This document shows, piece after piece, positions 7,700-16,994 of a stretch of 64,000 nt of DNA. Both the position numbers and the translations under genes were made by a program. The stretch is from Bradyrhizobium sp. CIAT3101 (GTDB lineage: Bacteria; Pseudomonadota; Alphaproteobacteria; Rhizobiales; Xanthobacteraceae). The notes beneath the pieces were generated by a model that did no database searches, was not told the origin of the DNA, and saw nothing but the letters and a program-made list of their open reading frames with translations. Position 1 is the stretch's first letter, and each line of letters begins with the position of its first letter. The stretch spans positions 744,001 through 808,000 of the forward strand of contig NZ_CP121634.1 of the NCBI RefSeq assembly GCF_029714945.1. The letters are read 5' to 3'.

Positions 7700-8914
7700 A
7701 TGAAAAATTCTGAAGGTCTCTATCTCTCTGCCCGGGAAGCCGCGGCCGAGCTCGCGATCTCGCCGGCCACGCTCTACGCCTATGTCAGCCGTGGCCTGAT
7801 CCGCTCCGAGCCGACCCCGGATTCGCGCAAGAACCGCTATCGTGCCGAGGACGTCCGTGCCCTGAAGGAGCGTCGGGTGCCGTCGCCGGAGCCGCGCGGC
7901 CTGCGCAGCTTCGATGCCGACCTGCCGGTCATGGACACGGAGATCTCGACCATCACCGAGGAGGGCGCGATCTACCGCGGCGTCAACTGCATCGTTCTCG
8001 CCGAGAACGACACGCTGGAGCACACCGCAACGCTGCTCTGGGACGTCTCCGACGTCGATCCCTTCGCGCCGGATAATCAGCCGAAGATTTCCGACGAGAT
8101 GCGTGCAATTGCGGACGCCGCGCGCCGCGCAGCCCCGATCGATCGCGCCATCGCGGTGCTCGCGCTCGCGGCCAGCGCCGATTCGCGCGCTTTCACCCGC
8201 GCGCCCGATGGCCGCGCGATGGTCGGCGCGCGCATCGTCCGGCTGCTCGTTGCCACGATGCTGAATTCCGAACCGTCATCGGAGCCGCTGCATCAGCAGA
8301 TCGCGCGAATCTGGGCGGGCGACAACAAGCACGCGCCCGACCTCATCCGCCGCGCGCTGGTGCTGCTCGCCGATCACGAACTGAACGCCTCGACCTTCAC
8401 CGCGCGCTGCGCGGCGTCCACCGGGCTCAATCTCTACGATGCCGTCATCGCCGGCCTCGCCGCGCTGAAAGGCCCGAAACACGGCGGCGCCGGCGTGCTG
8501 GCCTCGCAGCTGGTCAAGACGCTGGTCGATCGCGACGTCGAGCCGATGGTGCGCGAGCGCGTCGCGCTCGGCGAGCGTTTTCCGGGCTTCGGCCACGGCG
8601 TCTACAAGCGCGGCGATCCCCGCGCGCAATCGCTGCTGAACGCGCTGGCCCGTGCCGGCGCGCCGCGCAAATTCACCAAAGAGGTGCCTGAGCGGATCGC
8701 GGAGGCGACCGGAGAGTTCGTCAATATCGACTACGTCCTCGCCGTGCTCGTCCACGCGCTGCGCTTACCCGCGGGCAGCGAGCTCGCCCTGTTCGCGATG
8801 GCCCGCAGCGTCGGCTGGATCGCGCATGCGAGCGAGCAATTGCAGTTCGGCAAGCTGATCCGGCCGCGGGCAAGGTATGTGGGACCGGCGCCGGGGCGGA
8901 GGGCAGGGGGATAG
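7700..8914 (+). CDS. Helix-turn-helix domain fused to citrate synthase
   Basis: 404-residue fusion. Residues about 7-60 form a MerR/excisionase-like winged helix (LSAREAAAELAISPATLYAYVSRGLIRSE, then RYRAEDVRALKERR). The rest is a full citrate-synthase fold with both catalytic His (GPKHGGAG; PGFGHGVYKRGDPRAQ), the Asp (FVNIDYVLAVLVHAL) and the C-terminal MARSVGWIAHASEQ and RPRARYVGP. The Arg that usually follows the second His (GHRVY) is Gly here. I prefer the ATG at 7700; a TTG at 7682 is in frame but would cover the dyads. No Shine-Dalgarno is visible, so translation may be leaderless. The fold probably senses an acyl-CoA or oxo-acid and controls the divergent gene. That is inference from architecture. 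Confidence 0.88.
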   Translation: MKNSEGLYLSAREAAAELAISPATLYAYVSRGLIRSEPTPDSRKNRYRAEDVRALKERRVPSPEPRGLRSFDADLPVMDTEISTITEEGAIYRGVNCIVLAENDTLEHTATLLWDVSDVDPFAPDNQPKISDEMRAIADAARRAAPIDRAIAVLALAASADSRAFTRAPDGRAMVGARIVRLLVATMLNSEPSSEPLHQQIARIWAGDNKHAPDLIRRALVLLADHELNASTFTARCAASTGLNLYDAVIAGLAALKGPKHGGAGVLASQLVKTLVDRDVEPMVRERVALGERFPGFGHGVYKRGDPRAQSLLNALARAGAPRKFTKEVPERIAEATGEFVNIDYVLAVLVHALRLPAGSELALFAMARSVGWIAHASEQLQFGKLIRPRARYVGPAPGRRAGG

Positions 8915-8925
8915 GCCAGGCTGTC

Positions 8926-9130
8926 ACCCTCCCCTGGAGGGGTCCGAGACGAGCGTAGCTCGCTCGTGGGTCGATCGCGCGCAGCGCGAGCGGGGTGGGG
9001 TGATCTCTCAACACGGGCAGATTTCGATGACGAGGGACCGTCACCCCACCCCGCTACACATTGCGCTTCGCTTCATGTGTAGCGACCCACGAGCGAGCTA
9101 CGCTCGTCTCGGACCCCTCCAGGGGAGGGT
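8926..9130. repeat. Long inverted repeat between convergent genes
   Basis: Two arms, 8926-9003 and 9041-9130, are reverse complements over their outer part of about 48 bases (beginning ACCCTCCCCTGGAGGGGTCC and containing GACGAGCGTAGCTCGCTCGT). They match again over the inner GCGGGGTGGGGTGA. Between these blocks each arm carries a different insert. The element fills the gap between the fused citrate-synthase gene and dedA, and RNA of either strand would fold into a very long hairpin. No coding potential. Confidence 0.85.
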
Positions 9131-9135
9131 AAGCA

Positions 9136-9795
9136 CTACGCCCGCGGCTTGGCCGTTGCGACGACGCCGTTCTGCCGCCGGCGATAGATCCAGATTGTTA
9201 TGCCCGCCACGATCGCGACTGCCACCACAGTCAAAATCCAGAGATGCTTGAACGGATGCCCCTCGTGCGGCACCCCGAAATATTGGTGGAAGGCCGACAC
9301 CGCCAGCACGCCCGGCAGCACATGGGCCGGGGCCCAGACCAGGATCGCCGGAATGTTGACCGCATAGAACTTCGCGGGCGCCATGCCGAGCGCGCCGGCC
9401 GTTACGGGCACGAAGGCGCGGATCGGCGGCACGAAGCGCGCGAAGAACACGGCCCAGGTGCCGAAGCGGTGGAAGAAGGTCTCGCTCTCCTCGACCACGC
9501 GCGGATAGTTCGTCAGCGGCCAGGTGTTGAGGATTTCGCGCTGCCGCCGATGGCCGATCCAGTAGGCCGAGCCGTCGCCGATCACGGCGCCCACGGCGGC
9601 CGCGAGCAAGACCCATTGCAGTTTCAGGTCGCCGCCGGGAACCAGGGCGCTCAGCGCCAGGATGATGGTCGAGCCCGGAATCACCGACCCCACCACCGGG
9701 ACCGCCTCGAGAAGCGCCGCCAGGAATAGGGTCAGGTAAGCCAGCCACGCATGGACTGAGACGAACGATATCAGGGGGTCAAGGAACGACGTCAC
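9136..9795 (-). CDS. DedA-family membrane protein
   Basis: 219-residue integral membrane protein of the DedA/VTT family, related to undecaprenyl phosphate and phospholipid flippases and needed for envelope homeostasis. The hallmark segments are present: LLEAVPVVGSVIPGSTIILALSALV (re-entrant loop with the conserved Glu and Pro), AAVGAVIGDGSAYWIGHRRQ, FFHRFGTWAVFFARFVPPIRAFVPVTAG (conserved Arg-Phe-x-Pro-x-x-Arg) and a last helix at about 190-208 followed by a basic tail. Start ATG at 9795. The lipid substrate cannot be told from sequence. Confidence 0.92.
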   Translation of the reverse strand: MTSFLDPLISFVSVHAWLAYLTLFLAALLEAVPVVGSVIPGSTIILALSALVPGGDLKLQWVLLAAAVGAVIGDGSAYWIGHRRQREILNTWPLTNYPRVVEESETFFHRFGTWAVFFARFVPPIRAFVPVTAGALGMAPAKFYAVNIPAILVWAPAHVLPGVLAVSAFHQYFGVPHEGHPFKHLWILTVVAVAIVAGITIWIYRRRQNGVVATAKPRA

Positions 9796-10092
9796 GAGGT
9801 CTCTGTAGCGGGCTGGGGCATTCGGGTTCAGACCCTTACATAAGTAGGGTGGGGCGATGAAAGTGCCATTTGCCTGGGCAGGGCGCCTATCCGGCGCGAA
9901 ATTTGGGCGGGATTTGCAGGGCAGCCTTCCAAAAATCGCGTTCCTTGCCTATCTAAATGAAAAGACAACGGAACTTTGATTGGTGCATGGGCTTCTGCCG
10001 GCACGTTGTCTCTGATACGTTCGCAGACGCACCCAGCCGCAGCCAACGTGCAAATAACTGGTCTCGGGACCGCCCGGGGCCTCGGAGGATTG
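9796..10092. other. Gap upstream of cobS
   Basis: About 300 bases between the divergent dedA and cobS starts. I looked for a B12-riboswitch core and saw none. No supported gene. Presumably holds both promoters, which I could not place. Confidence 0.4.
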
Positions 10093-11091
10093 ATGACGAC
10101 CGCCGCCCTGTCCAAAGTTGAGGAAGTTTCCGGTTTGCCCGACATGAAGGTGTCGGTGCGCCAGGTGTTCGGGATCGACAGCGATCTCGAAGTGCCGGCC
10201 TATTCCGAAGTCGATCCTCACGTGCCCGAAGTCGATTCCGACTACCGTTTCGACCGCGCCACCACGCTTGCCATTCTCGCCGGCTTCGCCCGCAACCGCC
10301 GCGTGATGGTGACCGGCTATCACGGTACCGGTAAATCCACCCATATCGAGCAGGTCGCCGCCCGCCTGAACTGGCCCTGCGTGCGCGTCAACCTCGACAG
10401 CCACATCAGCCGTATCGATCTCGTCGGCAAGGACTCGATCGTGGTCCGCGACGGCAAGCAGGTCACCGAATTCCGTGACGGCATCTTGCCGTGGGCACTG
10501 CAGAACAACGTCGCGCTGGTGTTCGACGAATACGACGCCGGCCGTCCGGACGTGATGTTCGTGATTCAGCGCGTGCTGGAAGTCTCCGGCCGCCTGACGC
10601 TGCTCGACCAGAACAAGGTGATCAAGCCGCATCCGTCGTTCCGCCTGTTTGCGACAGCCAACACGGTCGGCCTCGGCGACACCTCGGGCCTCTATCACGG
10701 CACTCAGCAGATCAACCAGGGCCAGATGGACCGTTGGTCGATCGTCACCACGCTCAACTACCTCAGCCACGACGAGGAAGTGGAGATCGTGCTGGCGAAG
10801 GCCAAGCACTATCGCACCCAGGAAGGCCGCGACATCGTCAACAAGATGGTCCGCCTCGCCGATCTCACCCGTAACGCCTTCGCCAATGGCGATCTGTCGA
10901 CGGTGATGAGCCCGCGTACGGTGATCACCTGGGCCGAGAACGCCGACATTTTCGGCGATATCGGCTTTGCGTTCCGCGTCACCTTCCTCAACAAGTGCGA
11001 CGAGCTCGAACGTCCGCTGGTCGCCGAGTTCTACCAGCGCTGCTTCAATGCGGAGCTGCCGGAATCGGCAGTCAACGTGGCGCTGTCCTGA
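10093..11091 (+). CDS. cobS: Aerobic cobaltochelatase subunit CobS
   Basis: AAA+ subunit of the three-part cobaltochelatase (CobN, CobS, CobT), which inserts cobalt into hydrogenobyrinic acid a,c-diamide in the aerobic B12 pathway. The 332 residues carry an N-terminal CobS segment ([21 protein letters not shown]), Walker [10 protein letters not shown] (about residues 76-84), Walker [11 protein letters not shown] and a sensor region [14 protein letters not shown]. The start at 10093 has GGAGG just upstream; the frame is open to 9976 but the family begins here. cobT follows on the same strand; cobN is not in the window. Confidence 0.96.
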   Translation: MTTAALSKVEEVSGLPDMKVSVRQVFGIDSDLEVPAYSEVDPHVPEVDSDYRFDRATTLAILAGFARNRRVMVTGYHGTGKSTHIEQVAARLNWPCVRVNLDSHISRIDLVGKDSIVVRDGKQVTEFRDGILPWALQNNVALVFDEYDAGRPDVMFVIQRVLEVSGRLTLLDQNKVIKPHPSFRLFATANTVGLGDTSGLYHGTQQINQGQMDRWSIVTTLNYLSHDEEVEIVLAKAKHYRTQEGRDIVNKMVRLADLTRNAFANGDLSTVMSPRTVITWAENADIFGDIGFAFRVTFLNKCDELERPLVAEFYQRCFNAELPESAVNVALS

Positions 11092-11103
11092 TCTCTCTCG
11101 TGG

Positions 11104-11224
11104 CATGGGTCCGGCGAAGGCCGGGACCCATGCCGCGAGGTCTCTCGATGACGCGACGCTGATCATTTTCCCTGACGCACCAACCGTCGGTGGCTATGGG
11201 TCCCCGCCTTCGTGGGGACGACGG
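11104..11224. repeat. Dispersed intergenic inverted repeat, family A copy 2
   Basis: Ends CATGGGTCCGGCGAAGGCCGGGACCCATG and TATGGGTCCCCGCCTTCGTGGGGACGACGG resemble the ends of the copies at 6329 and 15031, but the middle differs. It lies inside the cobS-cobT gene pair, immediately before the cobT ribosome-binding region, so it may affect the amount of CobT made relative to CobS. Confidence 0.7.
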
Positions 11225-11234
11225 TGAGATCGAG

Positions 11235-13139
11235 ATGAGCACGCCCTCCAACTCCAAATTCCGCAACACCAAGGAAGCGCCGACCGAGCCGTTCAAGCGC
11301 TCGGTGGCCTCGTGTCTCAAGGCGATCGCCAAGGCGCCCGAGCTCGACGTGAGCTTCGCGGCCGAGCGCCCGGGCCTCGCGCCCGGCAAGGCGCGGCTGC
11401 CCGAGCCGGCGCGAAAAATGACCAAGCGCGATGCCGCGATCGTACGGGGCCACGCCGACTCCATCGCGCTCAAGATCGCCTGTCACGACGCCAAGCTGCA
11501 TCGCAAGCTGATGCCCGGCAATCCGCAGGCGCGCGGCGTGTTCGAGGCGGTCGAGCAGGCCCGTGTCGAGGCGATCGGCGCGCGCCGCATGGCCGGCGTT
11601 GCCAAGAATCTCACCGCGATGCTCGACGATCATTTTCACCGCGGCAAGTTCGACGAGATCACCGACCGCGCCGATGCGCCGCTGGCCGATGCGCTGGCAA
11701 TGCTGGTGCGCGAGCGCCTGACCGGCATGGCGCCGCCGACGGCCGCCAAGAAGATGGTCGATCTCTGGCGTCCGATTCTCGAAGACAAGATCGGCAAGCG
11801 GCTCGATCGGCTCGATAACCTCGTCGAGGACCAGACCAGGTTCGGCGACGCCGTGCATGATCTGCTGACCGCGCTCGAGCTCGGCGACGAGCGCAGCGCC
11901 GACAGCGAAGACAATGACGACAACGACGAGAACCAGGACGGCGACAACGATCAGTCCGGCGCCGAGGGCTCGCCCGATTCCGATGCCGCGCAGGAGATGA
12001 GCGCCGACCAGGCGCAGGCGTCGTCGGAAGAGATGAGCGACAGCGCGATGGAAAGCGCGCAGGCCTCGACCTCGGATACGCTCGACGACGGCGAACTCGG
12101 CGACGACGAGACGCCGGGCGAGGCGACGCGTCCGAACGCGCACGGCAAGAACGAGCCGCGCGGGCCGGAATATCACGCCTTCGCGCCCAAGTTCGACGAG
12201 GTCATCGCGGCCGAAGATCTCTGCGACCATGACGAGCTGGAGCGCCTGCGCGCCTATCTCGACAAGCAGCTCGCGCATCTGCAGGGCATCGTCGCCCGTC
12301 TCGCCAACCGCCTGCAGAGGCGCTTGATGGCGCAGCAGAACCGCGCCTGGGAGTTCGATCTCGAAGAGGGCATCCTCGATCCCGCGCGCCTGTCGCGCGT
12401 CGTGACCGATCCCCATCATCCGCTGTCCTTCATGCACGAGAAGGAGGCGACGTTCCGCGACACCGTGGTGACGCTGCTGCTCGACAATTCCGGCTCGATG
12501 CGCGGACGTCCGATCACGGTGGCTGCGACCTGCGCCGACATTCTCGCGCGCACACTGGAGCGTTGCGGCGTCAAGGTCGAGATCCTCGGCTTCACCACGC
12601 GCGCCTGGAAGGGCGGGCAATCGCGCGAGGCGTGGCTTGCCGCCGGCAAGCCGGCCAATCCCGGTCGCCTCAACGATCTCCGCCACATCATCTACAAGTC
12701 CGCCGACGCCCCGTGGCGCCGTGCGCGGAAAAACCTTGGCCTGATGATGCGCGAAGGGCTGCTGAAGGAGAACATCGACGGCGAGGCACTGGATTGGGCG
12801 CACAAGCGCCTGCTCGGCCGGCCCGAGCAGCGCAAGATCCTGATGATGATCTCCGACGGTGCGCCGGTCGACGATTCCACGCTGTCGGTCAATCCCGGCA
12901 ACTATCTCGAGCGGCACCTGCGCCACATCATCGAGGAGATCGAGACCCGCTCGCCGGTCGAGCTGATCGCGATCGGCATCGGCCATGACGTGACGCGCTA
13001 CTATCGCCGCGCGGTGACGATCGTGGACGCCGAAGAGCTCGGCGGCGCCATCACCGAAAAACTCGCCGAACTCTTCAGCGAGACCAACACCGCGCCCACG
13101 CAACCGGCCAATCGCCCGCGACGCAAACTGCATTCGTGA
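11235..13139 (+). CDS. cobT: Aerobic cobaltochelatase subunit CobT
   Basis: CobT partner of the CobS AAA+ ring in cobalt insertion. The 634 residues match the rhizobial family length. The N-terminal domain (1-215) is followed by a very acidic stretch at about 215-290 ([17 protein letters not shown] and repeats rich in Asp, Glu and Ser). The C-terminal von Willebrand A domain begins near 400 with the metal-ion site DNSGSM (about 417-422) and has later [10 protein letters not shown]. The start at 11235 begins [11 protein letters not shown], the usual family N-terminus; an in-frame ATG at 11190 lies within the repeat and is rejected. The stop overlaps the next gene by four bases (GTGA). Confidence 0.96.
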   Translation: MSTPSNSKFRNTKEAPTEPFKRSVASCLKAIAKAPELDVSFAAERPGLAPGKARLPEPARKMTKRDAAIVRGHADSIALKIACHDAKLHRKLMPGNPQARGVFEAVEQARVEAIGARRMAGVAKNLTAMLDDHFHRGKFDEITDRADAPLADALAMLVRERLTGMAPPTAAKKMVDLWRPILEDKIGKRLDRLDNLVEDQTRFGDAVHDLLTALELGDERSADSEDNDDNDENQDGDNDQSGAEGSPDSDAAQEMSADQAQASSEEMSDSAMESAQASTSDTLDDGELGDDETPGEATRPNAHGKNEPRGPEYHAFAPKFDEVIAAEDLCDHDELERLRAYLDKQLAHLQGIVARLANRLQRRLMAQQNRAWEFDLEEGILDPARLSRVVTDPHHPLSFMHEKEATFRDTVVTLLLDNSGSMRGRPITVAATCADILARTLERCGVKVEILGFTTRAWKGGQSREAWLAAGKPANPGRLNDLRHIIYKSADAPWRRARKNLGLMMREGLLKENIDGEALDWAHKRLLGRPEQRKILMMISDGAPVDDSTLSVNPGNYLERHLRHIIEEIETRSPVELIAIGIGHDVTRYYRRAVTIVDAEELGGAITEKLAELFSETNTAPTQPANRPRRKLHS

Positions 13140-14205
13140 GCAACAAGCAATCCCGCCGCCTCTTTCTCGGCCACGCGGCGGCGGGATTTTCAACTCTCGC
13201 TCTTTCCCGGCTCGCACAAGCGCAGGCCGCGCCTAAGCCGGCGCAGCCCGAGCATGCCGTCACCGAGCCTGCCGGCATCGAGGTCAATGCGCGGCCGATC
13301 CCGAATTTCGAGCCGCGCGACCGCGTGCGCACGCGGTTCGGTCAGCTCGTCTATCGCAGCGGGCTGGTTTTGACCTCGCCGCATCGCGGCTTTGGCGGCT
13401 TGTCCGGCTTCCGCTTCCTCGATGACAAGGGCGCGCGGTTCTTGCGCTGTCGGATCAAGGCACCTGGTTCACCGGCAGCATCCGCTATTCCGGCAGCAGG
13501 ATGATCGGGCTCGACGACGTCGAGGCCGCGCCGATGCTCAACACCGAGGGGCGGCCGATCACGGAAAAGCGGCTCTGGTACGACACCGAGTCGCTCGCGC
13601 GCGACGGCAACCTCGTCTATGTCGGCCTCGAACGCGTCAACCAGATCATGCGCTTCGACTTCGCCAAGGGCGGCACCCGCGCCCGCGGCGAGGTGGTGCC
13701 GACACCGCCGGGGTTACGCAAGCTGCCCTACAACAAGGGGCTCGAGGCGCTGGTGTTCGTGCCGAAGGACATGAAGGGCCAGCCGCTCGCGGGCACGCTG
13801 ATCGCGATGTCGGAAGGCGGCTTCGATGCTGACGGCAATCTGATCGGCTTTTTGATCGGCGGTCCGTCGCCGGGCCAGTTCAGCATCAGGCGCACCGACA
13901 AGCAGTTCATCAGCGACGCCGTGCTGCTGCCGTCAGGCCAGTTGCTGATTCTCGAGCGCAAATTCTCCTGGTTCACCGGCATCAACATCCGCATCCGCTC
14001 GCTACCGCTGAAGACCATCGCGCCGGGTGCCCTGGTCGACGGTCCCGTGCTGTTCGAAGCCGATCTCGGCCACGAGATCGACAACATGGAAGGCATCGAC
14101 GCCCATGTCACGGCCGAGGGAGAGACCGTGCTGACGATGGTGTCGGACGACAATTTCTCGTTGCTCCAGCGCACGCTGCTGTTGCAGTTCACACTGGCGG
14201 AGTGA
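13136..14205 (+). pseudogene. Tat-exported esterase-like/phytase-family protein, frameshifted
   Basis: The gene begins with GTG at 13136, overlapping the cobT stop. It encodes a twin-arginine signal (SRRLFLGHAAAGFSTLALS, cleavage expected after AQA) and an esterase-like-activity-of-phytase domain. The frame breaks near 13440-13444. The first frame reads GFRFLDDKGARF and then drifts into RCRIKAPG. The next frame, if entered at 13444, continues sensibly as ALSDQGTWFTGSIRYSGSRMIGL and runs to the stop at 14205. One missing base in the run GGTTCTTGCG explains it. Both halves look otherwise intact, so this is a recent mutation or a sequencing error. If intact the protein would be about 355 residues and periplasmic. 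Confidence 0.8.
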
Positions 14206-14308
14206 ACGCGAGCCGGAGCGCAGTAAGGCACGAACCGCCGTTCGCAATCGCGCCGCGGCGGAGCGCCGGCGAGCTTGAACGCCGCACGCAGTCCTGCGAC
14301 AAATTCAC

Positions 14309-15004
14309 ATGCCCCACCGCCGCGCCGTCCTCGCCCTTCTCCTCACCCTCGCCGCATCGCCCGCCTTCGCCACGGCCGAGCACAAATACGGCAAGGGCGA
14401 ATACGCCATCATCCTCGGCGGCAAGGCGCCGAACGGGAAGCTGTCGGTTGCGGCGCATGGCGAGGGCGATGCCGGCTCGGAGAATTTCCGCCTCTCGCTG
14501 ATGGCGGAGCCTGCGCATCGCAAGCTGATGACGCTCGACAACGTCACCGACGACAATATCCTCGACTCTGCGCCGGACGCCTTCCACGCGGCGTGGTCGG
14601 CGGATTCGCGGACCGTCGTGGTGTCATTCCGCAGCGAGCGCCACATCGTCACGCTGAACGTCTACGCTATCGACGGCGCACGCGCGAAACTGCTCGACGG
14701 CCCGGACTTATTTCGCGACGCCACCGGCATCAGCGCCGATAATGCCAAGGATCTCGACATGCGCAGCTCCGTGCCGGCGCTGACCTGGCTCGCGCCGCGC
14801 CGCTTCCACCTCACCGACTACCGCGTGTTCGTCACTGAGGACACTGCGCTCGCCGATAAGCTCGGCCCGCTCGGCAAGGCGACCAAGCGCGACGGCGGTG
14901 GCAATACGATCCAGTTCTCGGCGGAGGCCGATGGCGAGCTCTTGCCCGACGGCAAGATCCGCATGGGCAAGCCGCAGCCGGGGAAGTTCGAGGAATTGCC
15001 GTAA
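14309..15004 (+). CDS. Secreted protein of unknown function
   Basis: 231 residues with an N-terminal Sec signal peptide (RRAVLALLLTLAASPAFATA, cleavage near residue 22). The mature part has no family I can name. It contains beta-rich segments such as YAIILGGKAPNGKLSVAAHGEGDAG and WSADSRTVVVSFRSERHIVTLNVY that resemble one blade of a beta-propeller. It follows the phytase-like gene by 103 bases on the same strand and may share its transcript. Predicted to be periplasmic; function unknown. Confidence 0.75.
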   Translation: MPHRRAVLALLLTLAASPAFATAEHKYGKGEYAIILGGKAPNGKLSVAAHGEGDAGSENFRLSLMAEPAHRKLMTLDNVTDDNILDSAPDAFHAAWSADSRTVVVSFRSERHIVTLNVYAIDGARAKLLDGPDLFRDATGISADNAKDLDMRSSVPALTWLAPRRFHLTDYRVFVTEDTALADKLGPLGKATKRDGGGNTIQFSAEADGELLPDGKIRMGKPQPGKFEELP

Positions 15005-15030
15005 GGGTCGCTGTCGCCACATTCTCCGCC

Positions 15031-15159
15031 GCCGTCCCGGCGAAGGCCGGGACCCATACCGCGTGATCTGTCGATCACGAGCGGTAGAAGTACCGAACTG
15101 CGAATCTTCGCCAAACCTCTCCCTGGGGTTATGGGTCCCAGCCTTCGCCGGGACGACAG
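15031..15159. repeat. Dispersed intergenic inverted repeat, family A copy 3
   Basis: Starts CCGTCCCGGCGAAGGCCGG and ends GGTCCCAGCCTTCGCCGGGA. The middle holds GCGTGATCTGTCGATCACG and AAACCTCTCCCTGGGGTTAT, which appear in reverse orientation in the copy at 6329-6478. Non-coding, downstream of the secreted-protein gene. Confidence 0.75.
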
Positions 15160-15318
15160 CGGAATTTTACGCGCTACCTCACGCCAAACCCGCTGCGTAA
15201 TGCATGGCCCCGCCATCCGCCATGTCCCCCGCGCACCTCGCAATCCGCGCATCCCCCACTACACTTCATGCAATTGCTTTTATCCGCCCCGATCGCCCTC
15301 CATCCCCGGATCCCCCGC

Positions 15319-16431
<1,113 letters not shown>

Positions 16432-16562
16432 GGGGCCGCATGTGTGGCGCGAAGGCCGCGCCACATCACCCCCCACCTCACGCATCCGTAACTCTCCTCA
16501 CCTTCCGCCCGTCGCAAATCTGGCCTAACCTCCGTCCGTTCGGGGCATCACGGAGGCCGGCC

Positions 16563-16970
16563 ATGCGGTTTCGTGTTCGCAAGACTGCGCACTTTCTCGA
16601 GCGCGTGGGCCTCGCGATGGCCGGCGCGGCGTGCGGGCTGTTCGTCGGCGCCTATGTCGGATCGGCGATCGCCTCGCTCACCACGCAGGGCTTTCTGCTG
16701 CTGATGATGCTGCTCGGCGCCGTCGGTTTCTATCTCGGCATCGACACGCCGCAGCTGCCCTTCGACGAGGCGCACAGCCACATCGACGCCGCGGAATTCC
16801 TGAGCTCCGCCGGCACCCTTTGCGCCACGCTCGCAGCGCTCGCGTCGGTCGCCGTCATCGTGCTGCGCCTGGAGGCGGAGGGCGCGTTGAGCTGGCTGGT
16901 GCTGCTCGGCTGGATCGCCGGCGTCGCGATGCAGATCGTCGCGGGCGCGAAAGCGCGGATGCGGGCGTAG
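16563..16970 (+). CDS. Four-helix small membrane protein
   Basis: 135 residues with hydrophobic segments at about 16-40, 42-60, 78-98 and 106-125, linked by short loops including GIDTPQLPFDEAHSHIDAAEF. It starts at the ATG at 16563 after an upstream GGAGG-containing stretch. The family is not recognised. It is separated from the oxidoreductase by 131 bases and ends just before the insertion sequence, which has not damaged it. Confidence 0.75.
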   Translation: MRFRVRKTAHFLERVGLAMAGAACGLFVGAYVGSAIASLTTQGFLLLMMLLGAVGFYLGIDTPQLPFDEAHSHIDAAEFLSSAGTLCATLAALASVAVIVLRLEAEGALSWLVLLGWIAGVAMQIVAGAKARMRA

Positions 16971-16994
16971 CTTTCTTACCCTCCCCCTCCAGGG

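Noticed and set aside
9796..10092. Possible cobalamin riboswitch before cobS
   Set aside because: No B12-box core or the expected long conserved layout was seen.
11163..13217. A 684-codon minus-strand frame opposite cobT
   Set aside because: Shadow frame of cobT; no recognisable domain, and the opposite strand has the full family sequence.
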